Assembly (NCBI RefSeq): GCF_011493005.1
Contig: NZ_CP049156.1
Location: forward strand, 3,038,001 to 3,102,000
Reading direction: 5' to 3'
Origin: Caballeronia sp. SBC1
Lineage (GTDB): Bacteria > Pseudomonadota > Gammaproteobacteria > Burkholderiales > Burkholderiaceae
DNA length: 64,000 bases
Shown here in pieces: positions 54,877 to 63,155 of the stretch; position 1 is the stretch's first letter, and every line of letters starts with the position of its first letter. The notes beneath the pieces were generated by a model. The model saw only the letters and a program-made list of their open reading frames with translations, had not been told where the DNA came from and did no database searches. Position numbers and translations under genes: made by a program.

Positions 54877-56397
54877 TTAACTGCACCGGCCATACTTGTC
54901 GTCGAATCTGACGATGTCGTCTTCGCCGAGGTAGGTCCCAGACTGCACTTCAATGATTTCAAGCGGCACGCGACCGGGATTCTCGAGGCGGTGACGCACG
55001 CCGAGCGGGATGTAGGTCGATTCGTTTTCGCTCAGCAGAAACTCTTCTTCCCCGCGCGTGACGAGCGCTGTGCCGCTTACGACGACCCAATGCTCCGCAC
55101 GGTGGTGATGCATTTGCAACGACAGGCGCGCTCCCGGATTCACCACGATGCGCTTCACCTGGAACCGCTCGCCGTGATCGATGGAATCGTAGAAACCCCA
55201 CGGGCGGCGAACCTTTCTATGCGTGTCCGCTTCCGGCGACTTCGCCAGCTTGATGCGCGACACGAGTCCCTTGATGTCCTGCACGCGTGAGCGGTCGGCC
55301 ACCAGCACCGCGTCGTCGGTCTCGACCACGATCAGGTTCGTCGTGCCCACACACGCCACGAGCCTGCCGCCTTCCGAGCGCGCGTAACTCGCGGTCGAGC
55401 CTTCGAAAAGGACCCGCCCGCTTGCTGCATTGCCAAACTCGTCCTTCTCCATCGCGTCCCACACGGCGTCCCACGAACCGAGATCGGACCAGCCGGCTTC
55501 TAGCGGTACGACCACGCCCTTGAACGGCGAACCGGGCTTGCCGAGATGCTCCATCACCGCGTAGTCGATCGAATCGGATGGTGACTTCTCGAACTCCGCA
55601 GCGCATGGACGCAAGTATCCGTCTGCGTTATTCAATTGTTCGTACGACAAGACACATGCCGCGTGCATCTCCGGCTGGAGTTGTTCGAGCACGGCAAGCC
55701 ATACCGATGCACGCACCACGAAGATGCCGCTGTTCCACCAATAATTACCGGCTGCCACGTACTGCGTCGCCAGTTCCGCCGCCGGCTTTTCAACGAAGCG
55801 GTCGATGCGATGCGCGCCGTCCTGAAGCGCGTCGCCCAGGCGGATATAGCCGAAGCCGGTGTCGGGGCGCGTAGGAGGAATTCCAAGCGTGGCGATGTTG
55901 CCGATCTGCGCAAAACGCGCGGCAGTTTCTATGGATGCATGCAGCGCATCGAGATCGGCAATGGCATGGTCGGCCGGCATGGCCACGAGGATCGCATCCT
56001 GGCCGTCGGCACAGGCAGTCAGCGCGGCAAGCGTGAGGGCGGGCGCGGTATCGCGACGAGCAGGCTCGACCACGATGCGCGCTGTCACGCCGCTTTCACG
56101 GACCTGCTCGCCGGTTGCGAAGCGATGCTCTTCCCCGCACACGATCACCGGCTCCGCCGCCACGTCCCACGCGGCCGGAAAATGCTTCATGCGCAGCACG
56201 GTTGCCTGTAGCAACGACTCGGTGCCGATCACGCCAATCAGCTGCTTCGGAAATTGTTCCCGCGACACCGGCCAAAGGCGCGTGCCCGACCCGCCTGCGA
56301 GAATCACCTGCACGATACGACGGCACTCCGTGATCACCCCCGGAGCGGAAATCGTCGCGGTCGTTTCCTCGATGTTCTGCCTGACCTTGCTGTTCAT
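54877..56397 (-). CDS. manC: Mannose-1-P guanylyltransferase / mannose-6-P isomerase (BceA/ManC-like)
   Basis: A 506-residue bifunctional type II enzyme making GDP-mannose. The N-terminal nucleotidyltransferase has the LAGGSGTRLWPVSREQFPKQ signature near residue 33, then FVEKPA and WNSGIFVVRA. The C-terminal cupin isomerase has RPWGFYDSIDHGERFQVKRI (in part), LSLQMHHHRAEHWVV and ENESTYIPLGVRHRLENPG. AGGAA precedes the ATG at 56397. It is the first gene of the minus-strand EPS block and, with gmd and fcl, completes the route to GDP-fucose. Confidence 0.96.
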   Translation of the reverse strand: MNSKVRQNIEETTATISAPGVITECRRIVQVILAGGSGTRLWPVSREQFPKQLIGVIGTESLLQATVLRMKHFPAAWDVAAEPVIVCGEEHRFATGEQVRESGVTARIVVEPARRDTAPALTLAALTACADGQDAILVAMPADHAIADLDALHASIETAARFAQIGNIATLGIPPTRPDTGFGYIRLGDALQDGAHRIDRFVEKPAAELATQYVAAGNYWWNSGIFVVRASVWLAVLEQLQPEMHAACVLSYEQLNNADGYLRPCAAEFEKSPSDSIDYAVMEHLGKPGSPFKGVVVPLEAGWSDLGSWDAVWDAMEKDEFGNAASGRVLFEGSTASYARSEGGRLVACVGTTNLIVVETDDAVLVADRSRVQDIKGLVSRIKLAKSPEADTHRKVRRPWGFYDSIDHGERFQVKRIVVNPGARLSLQMHHHRAEHWVVVSGTALVTRGEEEFLLSENESTYIPLGVRHRLENPGRVPLEIIEVQSGTYLGEDDIVRFDDKYGRCS

Positions 56398-56470
56398 TTT
56401 AGTATTCCTATATTCTTTAACGCGTTCCCCGGGCGGAGCCGTGCGCGCCATTTGCACCGATCGTTGTCCC

Positions 56471-56486
56471 CGGTTCAGCCGAACCG
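56471..56486. promoter_or_regulatory. Palindrome upstream of the manC operon
   Basis: CGGTTC-AGCC-GAACCG is a perfect 6-base inverted repeat with a 4-base spacer, 74 bases before the manC start, in the only intergenic space available for the operon promoter. It could be an operator; the binding protein is unknown. Confidence 0.4.
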
Positions 56487-56503
56487 CTTACGTCTCAACG
56501 CTC

Positions 56504-56519
56504 CGTGACTACGGTCACA
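56504..56519. promoter_or_regulatory. CRP/FNR-family-like site upstream of the manC operon
   Basis: CGTGA-CTACGG-TCACA matches the TGTGA-N6-TCACA pattern of CRP-family regulators at 9 of 10 positions. It lies about 107 bases before manC. In Burkholderia cenocepacia a c-di-GMP-responsive CRP-family regulator (Bcam1349) activates matrix polysaccharide genes, which makes this a reasonable candidate. Function is inference. Confidence 0.45.
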
Positions 56520-56540
56520 AAAACCTGGACTTACCCTTAA

Positions 56541-57542
56541 TCACACGCCGGCATCGCGGCGGCTTTGCATCCGGTATTCGGTTGGTGAAATAAGAAGGCG
56601 CTTGCGGAAGATCTTGGCGAGACGGTCGCCGTTGCCCATGCCACTGCGGCGCGCGATCTTGTCGACCGGCAATTCCGAATCAGTGAGCAACGTGCAGGTC
56701 ACGGCAAGGCGCGCTTGCAGCAGATAGTCCGAGGGCGTGATGCCCATCTCGATCTTGAAGCGGCGCAGGAAATTGCGTTCGCTCATGGCCGCCACTTGTG
56801 CTGCATCCACGACCGAGATCGGCCGCTCGCAGTTGTCCTGGAGCCAGCGCGCGGCGGTGCGGATCTTGTCGCCGGCCGAGGCCGTGCCGCTATCGCCGAG
56901 CAACGGCACGAGCTTCGACGCCGAGCCGGGCATGAGACGTTCCGCCACCCCGCGCGCCACGTCGACACCAAGGTCACGCTTAATCATCAGCAGCGCGCCC
57001 TTCATGGACTCGTAGCGGTCCCCCGCTTCGCTCGCCTGCTCTTCGCGCACGGCGTGCATCATCGAATGACCCACGCGGATTTGCGTCTCGGCTGCGTGGC
57101 CGATGCCGGCGGCATCCAGCACTTTGCGCCCTTCAGCAATCGACTTGACGACCGTGGTCTTGGAGTGCACGCGGCGCAGCCATTCCACGATGCGTTCGTC
57201 GCCCGCTGCACCGTCCGCGCCCTTTCCGCCGGCGACAAACAATGCGTCGAAGCCGCCGTAGTGGCGTGCATCGAGGCCGTCGGTCCACACACGTACCGAC
57301 GACGAACACGCCACGTTGCCGCCTTCGACCGACAGGAAACGCACGTCGTAGGTCCAGTCGTTGCGTGCCCTCAGGACAGCCAGTTCGTTCGCGACATGGA
57401 AGACCTCCGCGACAATACCGGCGCCGAGCAGCGAGAAGCCGTCGAACAGCAGGATCGCGATGCGGCGGATCTCCGCCTGTGTGCTACGGGGGGCCGGCTG
57501 TAGCCATCCCATTACGGCGGGTTCAAGACTGGCGTACGGCAT
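56541..57542 (-). CDS. AraC-family regulator with DJ-1/PfpI (GATase1-like) domain
   Basis: A 333-residue transcription regulator. The N-terminal domain (RRIAILLFDGFSLLGAGIVAEVF, then FDALFVAGGKG) is the amidotransferase-like sensor of the GlxA group. The C-terminal ~110 residues hold two helix-turn-helix motifs (SVVDAAQVAAMSERNFLRRFK and VDKIARRSGMGNGDRLAKIFRK, given in part). AGGGGAA precedes the ATG at 57542. It ends 143 bases before manC on the same strand and is therefore a good candidate regulator of the EPS operon, although the ligand is unknown. Confidence 0.9.
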   Translation of the reverse strand: MPYASLEPAVMGWLQPAPRSTQAEIRRIAILLFDGFSLLGAGIVAEVFHVANELAVLRARNDWTYDVRFLSVEGGNVACSSSVRVWTDGLDARHYGGFDALFVAGGKGADGAAGDERIVEWLRRVHSKTTVVKSIAEGRKVLDAAGIGHAAETQIRVGHSMMHAVREEQASEAGDRYESMKGALLMIKRDLGVDVARGVAERLMPGSASKLVPLLGDSGTASAGDKIRTAARWLQDNCERPISVVDAAQVAAMSERNFLRRFKIEMGITPSDYLLQARLAVTCTLLTDSELPVDKIARRSGMGNGDRLAKIFRKRLLISPTEYRMQSRRDAGV

Positions 57543-58914
57543 GGCGTTCCCCTGCGAACTTGTTGAATCCGACCTGCTTGGATAGTGGGTTCTCATTGCG
57601 GTGCATCATAGACACCCTCACGTTTGATTAGGTTGTCGTGACTGAAAGTAGCGAGATGTTGGCGGAAAACTTCCGACGTCGCCATTCAAATACTTTCCAG
57701 TGCGTGCGCTGCCTATCATTCGGTACTTTTGAATACGCCCGTTCGGTAATTTCGTAAAGAAGTTGAATGCCCGGGACTCTGATTTCGAATGGCACATTGC
57801 AAGACGAATGCCAGTCCAATTCGACCGCACATATCGGACAGGGGTGTCTGAAGCCCGGAACGTCATACAAATCAACCTTCCGCGCGGTTTATAAAGGCCG
57901 GCGCGGCATGGCCTCTCGGGGCGTTCGCGGGTCCGGCGGAGACGCGGCCAGAGCGTCAGCAGCAGTAAACGTTGCGTGAGTGAAACATGAGAAATCACGA
58001 TTAAAAACACGCTTCACGAAGACTTGCCTATTTGGGCCTTGGTTTAGATGCTTGAAAAAACACTTCTAATTAAAATACAAGAGTTAAATCACGCCTTTAA
58101 AGCGCCCGGGCGATTAACAACATAATTCGGCAGCGTGCGATGGCGCACATACTTCGATTCTTTTCTTGTATTGACCAAAATGGTGTTTCACGATAGAAAC
58201 AAAATCATTTCATCTGATAAAACCCTATTGGATGTTGAATGAAATGCTTTTATAGGGAGGCCACCGGCGACGAACCCCGGCTGGGACGGGCCTGCGGGGT
58301 CATCGAATGAGGATCGGATGAGTGCAGAGGCGGCAAATACTCAGCGAAAAAGTCCGCCAGGGTGGCGGCGGAAGACGACTTGACGCAACCACTCACGTAC
58401 CAGTTGTCAGCAGCTCTGCGCTCGCGTGGCTGTGTGGGATTGCCCACCTACGCTCGTGCGGAGTTCCCCGAACGACCCTCGCCAAGTTTGATACAGATTA
58501 GTTACGCATGCTTCGGCAGGACGGTGGAGCACCGAAGAACGCCGGATCGGCCAGATTGTCGCGCTATCCCGCCACCCATATACGCCCGGATGGGCTCGAT
58601 ACCGGCAGCATCCGACAACGTCCATCGCCACGACTGGCGTGTTCGTTGCAGCTCGCCTATCCTCAGCGCAATCGGAAGCGTTATGAACAGGCACTCCCGA
58701 CGCCGCGTGCCTGCTCGCGGCACCTTGGAACAGCGTCTTATGTTGCATCGCGAGATAGAAAGTTGCAGGCGTTGGCCGGAGAGTCAGGCGCCGCAACGCA
58801 GCGCATCCGAAAACGTTTCATTCAGGTAGCACGACGGTGGACAGTGCCGCTTTCTTCGGTGGAAAACACCATCGCCGCGGACTCGAACTACCCAGCTCTC
58901 GACCCCGGGGTGTA
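57543..58914. other. 1.37-kb intergenic region with an AT-rich segment
   Basis: The gap between the divergent regulator and glycoside hydrolase genes. Bases ~57,990-58,260 are clearly AT-rich, with AATTAAAATACAAG- and ACAAAATCATTTCATC-like stretches. Just after comes a GC-rich imperfect hairpin (ACCCC...GGGGT, about 58270-58300). Frames at 57618-57870 and 58250-58447 exist, but I cannot support either. The region likely contains regulatory sites and possibly a small RNA. Confidence 0.4.
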
Positions 58915-61188
58915 ATGAAGAATTCATCAACCGAAAGATTCGCCGCACGCATGGTGTCGCGCACGCCCTGCTTGCTGGCTCAATCCGCCAGGTTCGCGCT
59001 GGCCTTCGTCGTCGCGTTGTCCGTATGTGCTTGCCGAGGCGAAAACGCCGCGGCTCAGGATGCGTCCGCCGTACCGGCCGCACCCGCGGCCATACCCGCG
59101 GCCACACCCGCCGCCGATATCGTCAAGATTGACGGTAGCTCCTGGACACCTTGCGCAGCGGAGTACGAGCGTTGCTCCTTCGACGGCGCGAGAAAGGTGC
59201 TCTACGGCACGCCTGAAAAGCACGTGGTCAAGACTTTCACCGGCGGCACGGGCTGCGACAACGGCGTGTTCGACGACCCCGCGCCGGGTGCATCAAAGCG
59301 TTGCTGGGTCGAGGCGCGCGCGGACAGCGCCGAGGCGCGCTTCGTAGCCGACGCGCCGCCGCCCTCAACCCCGCTGCCGATGCAATGCGGCCCAGCTGCC
59401 GCGCCAGTCGATGCCCAAGCTTCCGGCGATGCTGTCGAAGCCGACACGCCCGGCAGCGACGGCACGCGCATGTTCCCGCTTCGCAAGCCGTTCGAACTCT
59501 CGCTCACCGCGCGGGCCAAGTCGGCCGGCACGCTGACATGGCGGATAGAGGACGCCTGGAATACGGTGAAGGCAAGCGGCCACTTCGCCGTGACGCCTGG
59601 CGCGCATACATCGGCTATCAGATGCACGTCGCAGGCGGCCGGCTACTTTGCGATCTCCGCGCAACTTGATGCCGCCAGTGCCGGTCCCGCCGTGTTGCCG
59701 CCACTCGGCACGCGGCCGGCAGGCATTGCCACGTTTGGCGTGCTGCCTGACGTCACGGCGGTCCTGCCGGCCGTCACGTACAAGTATCTCGATCTGCATC
59801 GCTTCGGCGGTCAGGGCGCGGCGTATCTGCTGCCCGGCCAGACGTGCTGTTCCGGCGATGGGTATCGGCCGCTCTATCCCGACCTGGGCCTCACCTGGGT
59901 CAACGACAACCGCAACTGGTACATGACCGAGCCGAAGGCGCCCAACACCTTCAATGCCGCCGCCGATAACCTCGCGCCATTCTTCAAAGCCGGCGACCTG
60001 CTGCGGCTGATCCAGCTCGACGGCATTCCAGGCTGGGCGAATCGTTCGGGCAAGGACACGCACAGTTACGCGCCGTCCTCGCTCGCCGACTACAGCGCCT
60101 ATATGAAGCGCGTAGGCGAGGAATCGAACCGGGTGCGCTCGAGCATTTTTCCGCGGCAATCGAATAACTACTATCAGGTGAGCTGGGAACCCGACTATGA
60201 AGGTGGCCTGCCCTGGCGCGATACGGACGCCAATCTCGTCGCCATGTACAAGGCGACTTACGAAGCAATCCACGCCACCGATCCTCATGCAGTGGTGATG
60301 GGGTTGACGTTGTCGTCGCTGGGGAAAAACACTGACTGGCTGAACCGGCTCGCGCCGCTAGGGATTGCCAAGTATCTCGACGGTGTGAGCGCGCATGGGT
60401 ACTACGACGTGGGAACGTCGCCATCGCATCCGCCAGAACGCATGGCGGGTAACAGCGATCCGCAGAAAGCCGCGCAAAGCCTGCCGGCAATGATGCGCGG
60501 GCTGCGTCACGCCATGACGCAAATGCTCAAACCAGGCGCGAAACTGTTCATCACCGAGTCAGGGATCAGCTATGACATTGGCACGAAGTACGGACCCTCG
60601 ACGCCATCGGCGAACGTGCTCTATGCGCAAGGCGCGTTGGTCTCAAGGCTGCACCTGATCCTGCTCGGCGAGGGTGCGGACATGAGCTATATCTTCTACA
60701 CGGCCGATCCGACCGAAGTGGGTTATGGCATCTTCTTCGATCTCGTCAACGCCGAAGGCGGCTACGGCCAGACGCAGATCAGCCCGAAACCCGCAGCCAT
60801 GGGCGTGGCCGCGATGACCCGCATTATCGATGGCACCAGCACGCTTGGACCCGTCAAGAGCACGCCGCCCGGCGTCTACGCGTATGCGTTCCAGCGCTTG
60901 AACGGCGGCAAGGTCGTCACCGCGCTGTGGACGCACGAGAATGCGGTCTGGCCGGGGGCAGCCGGCTTCAGCGAGACACATGGCGTGAAATACACGTTGC
61001 CCGTGGATGCAGCCGGAACATCCGGAACGGTTACCGTGCTCGACATGATGGGTAATCCGTCCACGCTGCCTTATGCAAACGGCCGCGTGGCGCTGACGCT
61101 GACCGAGGCGCCGGTGTATGTGGTGTCGCAGAATGCCGGCGTGATGAAGGCGAACGTCAACACGCCCGAAGGCTACGTGGCGCAGTAA
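58915..61188 (+). CDS. Secreted GH39-like glycoside hydrolase with N-terminal sugar-binding-type domain
   Basis: A 757-residue exported protein. The N-terminal ~45 residues include a hydrophobic export segment (FALAFVVALSVCAC), possibly an atypical lipobox. Residues ~77-132 have the W-x-x-CA-x-E-x-x-CSF-G pattern with GTGCDNGVF and CW, seen at the ends of various secreted carbohydrate enzymes. The main part is a TIM-barrel-like domain with acid/base Glu425 (VSWEPDYEGG) and probable nucleophile Glu548 (LFITESGIS), as in clan GH-A. A C-terminal beta domain follows. Its context suggests that it trims the cluster's own polysaccharide. I chose the ATG at 58915 because it starts the signal sequence. 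Confidence 0.85.
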   Translation: MKNSSTERFAARMVSRTPCLLAQSARFALAFVVALSVCACRGENAAAQDASAVPAAPAAIPAATPAADIVKIDGSSWTPCAAEYERCSFDGARKVLYGTPEKHVVKTFTGGTGCDNGVFDDPAPGASKRCWVEARADSAEARFVADAPPPSTPLPMQCGPAAAPVDAQASGDAVEADTPGSDGTRMFPLRKPFELSLTARAKSAGTLTWRIEDAWNTVKASGHFAVTPGAHTSAIRCTSQAAGYFAISAQLDAASAGPAVLPPLGTRPAGIATFGVLPDVTAVLPAVTYKYLDLHRFGGQGAAYLLPGQTCCSGDGYRPLYPDLGLTWVNDNRNWYMTEPKAPNTFNAAADNLAPFFKAGDLLRLIQLDGIPGWANRSGKDTHSYAPSSLADYSAYMKRVGEESNRVRSSIFPRQSNNYYQVSWEPDYEGGLPWRDTDANLVAMYKATYEAIHATDPHAVVMGLTLSSLGKNTDWLNRLAPLGIAKYLDGVSAHGYYDVGTSPSHPPERMAGNSDPQKAAQSLPAMMRGLRHAMTQMLKPGAKLFITESGISYDIGTKYGPSTPSANVLYAQGALVSRLHLILLGEGADMSYIFYTADPTEVGYGIFFDLVNAEGGYGQTQISPKPAAMGVAAMTRIIDGTSTLGPVKSTPPGVYAYAFQRLNGGKVVTALWTHENAVWPGAAGFSETHGVKYTLPVDAAGTSGTVTVLDMMGNPSTLPYANGRVALTLTEAPVYVVSQNAGVMKANVNTPEGYVAQ

Positions 61189-61579
61189 CCCTTCTCGTCC
61201 TCATACCCAGGTATTGGCATGCCCCGGTCACCCTTTGGCCGGGCGCTCTTCGTTGACGTTTCTCATTCAACGCTCGCGTGTAGGTCCGGCTATCGATGCC
61301 GCATGAAAACGACGCTAACGCAGCACGTTTTCCTCACTACAGCGTTTCAAGACTCCATCGAATTTTTGCGAAAGTTCCGACAGAACCGGCTTCCCGCGTG
61401 CCTTACATTCGATCTCCATGACGACAGTCGAAGCGATCGAAGGACAAGGCATTGCATGTTCGAGACCCGCTGAGGTCGTCTGATTCGACCACGCCGCGAA
61501 GCCTCGGCGCGCGCGTTCGTGCCATTCATGTAATCGGGCAAATCATTTTTAGGGCAGTGGCGACCCCACTGCAATCGAC
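61189..61579. other. 390-base intergenic region
   Basis: It lies between the hydrolase and a small lipoprotein gene. An 84-codon frame (61219-61473) has no ribosome site or recognisable sequence. CAGTGG-CGAC-CCACTG (61555-61570) forms a short hairpin just before the lipoprotein start. Nothing else was seen. Confidence 0.35.
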
Positions 61580-61753
61580 ATGAACCACCAAGAACAAGGG
61601 CATTCCATCACAACTGCGGGCGGCCTCCTTTTCGCCGCCATACTCGGCTGCCTGACCGTGCTGAGCGCTTGCCCGCCTGAAAAAGCCCACGACACCGCCG
61701 AAGAGATCAAGCATCCTGCAGGAACGTCGGTTGAAGAGTCCACGCATGTCTGA
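61580..61753 (+). CDS. Small lipoprotein (57 residues)
   Basis: The frame starts MNHQEQGHSITTAGG, continues with a hydrophobic segment LLFAAILGCLTVL and ends it in a good lipobox LSAC, followed by PPEKAHDTAEEIKHPAGTS. The mature part would be about 27 residues, polar and disordered, anchored by lipid. This signal-peptide grammar on the plus strand is better than that of the antisense frames. The ribosome site is poor, which lowers confidence. It resembles entericidin-size lipoproteins in plan only; the function is unknown. Confidence 0.55.
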   Translation: MNHQEQGHSITTAGGLLFAAILGCLTVLSACPPEKAHDTAEEIKHPAGTSVEESTHV

Positions 61754-62214
61754 TGCGCAGCAAACAAGAGGCAACGAAGGAAGACCATCACGCTTAGGCC
61801 AGATACGCCAAAACGTAAAGCGCTGCGTCCATGCAACTACGCCCCCAGGCATGACGAGTTCCAGCCACCAGCGCGGTGACAATCGTCGTGGGCATCCGCG
61901 CACCGTGTATGCCGCGAATAACAGGCTTGGCTGGTTCGCGAGAATCACAGCATGATCTAAGTACGTCATCCATCAGAAGTTGCCGCTTTCTTCATGCCTA
62001 TGACGCATCTCCAAGGCCGCTCAAGGACGATTTCTCCGATTGGCTTCCAAACGCGATCTTTCGGCGTAATAAGCCAGTTCAAAGCCGTTACGGCGACGAT
62101 GGCCGCGCGCTAAACTGGCTCATCTGTATAAAATGCCGACGCAGTGAACGCACGCACGCAAACATTGCGTGCGTGGCCGCCAACACAGCGATCCAAACCA
62201 CACTCGGAACCATC
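61754..62214. other. 460-base intergenic region
   Basis: No coding frame with convincing composition, and no repeat or terminator. The frame 61876-62355 contains the next small gene at its end, but its first part is not protein-like. Confidence 0.35.
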
Positions 62215-62355
62215 ATGGACGGCCTGCGCTGGACGGCGATTATCCTCGTCGCAATGCTCGGCGGTGGGTTGGCAGTCTGCGCGCTAATCGCCCTAGTGGT
62301 GCTTTTCATCGGCCACGTCGCCGCGCGCTTATTCAATAACGATGAACATGACTGA
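62215..62355 (+). CDS. Small single-pass membrane protein (46 residues)
   Basis: The frame starts MDGLRWTAIILVAMLGGG, continues LAVCALIALVVLFIGHVAARLF and ends NNDEHD, giving one long hydrophobic helix with a charged tail. It stops 12 bases before the GDP-mannose mannosyl hydrolase gene on the same strand and could be co-transcribed. No clear ribosome site precedes it. I do not recognise a family. Confidence 0.45.
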   Translation: MDGLRWTAIILVAMLGGGLAVCALIALVVLFIGHVAARLFNNDEHD

Positions 62356-62367
62356 GGTACTACGAGC

Positions 62368-62910
62368 GTGACAGATCTCTCTTCGTTTTCATCAGTCGCC
62401 GCCGCCGCGCAACAGGCCGATCTGCTTAAGAAAGCGCCGCCATCCGAGGCGTCCGTCATCCTCGACGACGCGGATTTCCTCAATGCCATTCGGCTGACAC
62501 CGCTTGTATCAATTGACCTGATAGTGACCGACGGCAACCGCCGCGTGCTGCTGGGACAACGTCGCAACCGGCCCGCACAAGACACCTGGTTCGTGCCGGG
62601 CGGCCGGGTTCGCAAAGGCGAAACGCTCGATGCCGCGTTCACGCGCGTAGTTCGTGATGAGCTAGGCATAGCCAGCGTACAGCGCTCGTCGTCGCGTCTG
62701 TTCGGTGTGTTCGAGCACTACTACGACGACAACTTCGCAGGTGTCCCTGACATTGCCACGCACTATGTCGCGCTCGCTTATTCGATCATGCTGAGCGGCT
62801 CGGTGCCGATCGGCCGCTTTGATCAACACAGCGACTACGCATGGCTGATGCCCGCAGAAGTGCTGGCTCGCGAAGACGTGCACCCGAACGCAAAAGCGTA
62901 CTTTCGTTAA
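62368..62910 (+). CDS. gmm: GDP-mannose mannosyl hydrolase (NUDIX)
   Basis: A 180-residue NUDIX-fold enzyme of the Gmm/WcaH group, hydrolysing GDP-mannose or GDP-glucose to GDP and sugar. TPLVSIDLIVTDGNRRVLLGQRRN leads to FVPGGRVRKGETLDAAFTRVV-x-DELG (in part), which differs from the canonical Nudix box by having R in place of the first E of REUXEE, as in known Gmm proteins. FGVFEHYYDDNF and THYVALAY are also typical. The start codon is GTG with GAGG upstream. It may limit GDP-mannose flow into GDP-fucose synthesis. Confidence 0.92.
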   Translation: MTDLSSFSSVAAAAQQADLLKKAPPSEASVILDDADFLNAIRLTPLVSIDLIVTDGNRRVLLGQRRNRPAQDTWFVPGGRVRKGETLDAAFTRVVRDELGIASVQRSSSRLFGVFEHYYDDNFAGVPDIATHYVALAYSIMLSGSVPIGRFDQHSDYAWLMPAEVLAREDVHPNAKAYFR

Positions 62911-62937
62911 GGAACGCGAGTGGTCACCAGTTGTGCT

Positions 62938-62964
62938 AAAAGCGGCTCGGCGAGCCGCTTTTTT
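62938..62964 (+). terminator. Rho-independent terminator after gmm
   Basis: AAAAGCGGCTCG (62938-62949) and CGAGCCGCTTTT (62951-62962) form an almost perfect palindrome followed by further T residues. It ends the gmm transcript 28 bases after its stop. Confidence 0.9.
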
Positions 62965-62978
62965 ACGTGCTGCGCGCG

Positions 62979-63004
62979 AAAAAAAAGCCCGCACGTGGCG
63001 GGCT
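62979..63004 (-). terminator. Rho-independent terminator for galU
   Basis: On the minus strand AGCCCGC-5 nt-GCGGGCT (63004-62986) is followed by TTTTTTT (62985-62979). It serves the galU gene, whose stop is 152 bases upstream on that strand. It stands back to back with the gmm terminator. Confidence 0.88.
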
Positions 63005-63155
63005 AAAGACCATAGCGCGTGCCGGGGGGCTAGCGCTACTTACAACGCGGTTCATGTTGCCATTCGAATCCTGTTCGCCTTGTTCGCCGGACGTGTCTGC
63101 AGCTAACACCGGACCAGCGTATTCATCGATTCGTGGTTCGTAACAAGCGATTCAT

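Noticed and set aside
57618..57870. Two overlapping ~80-codon minus-strand frames downstream of the regulator start
   Set aside because: One (MTFRASD...) has GGAAGG upstream and the other has a CPIC motif, but both overlap in different frames and neither matches anything I know.
58250..58447. 65-codon minus-strand frame in the gap before the glycoside hydrolase
   Set aside because: It overlaps the hairpin region, and no homology or ribosome site was seen. Conservation would be needed to support it.
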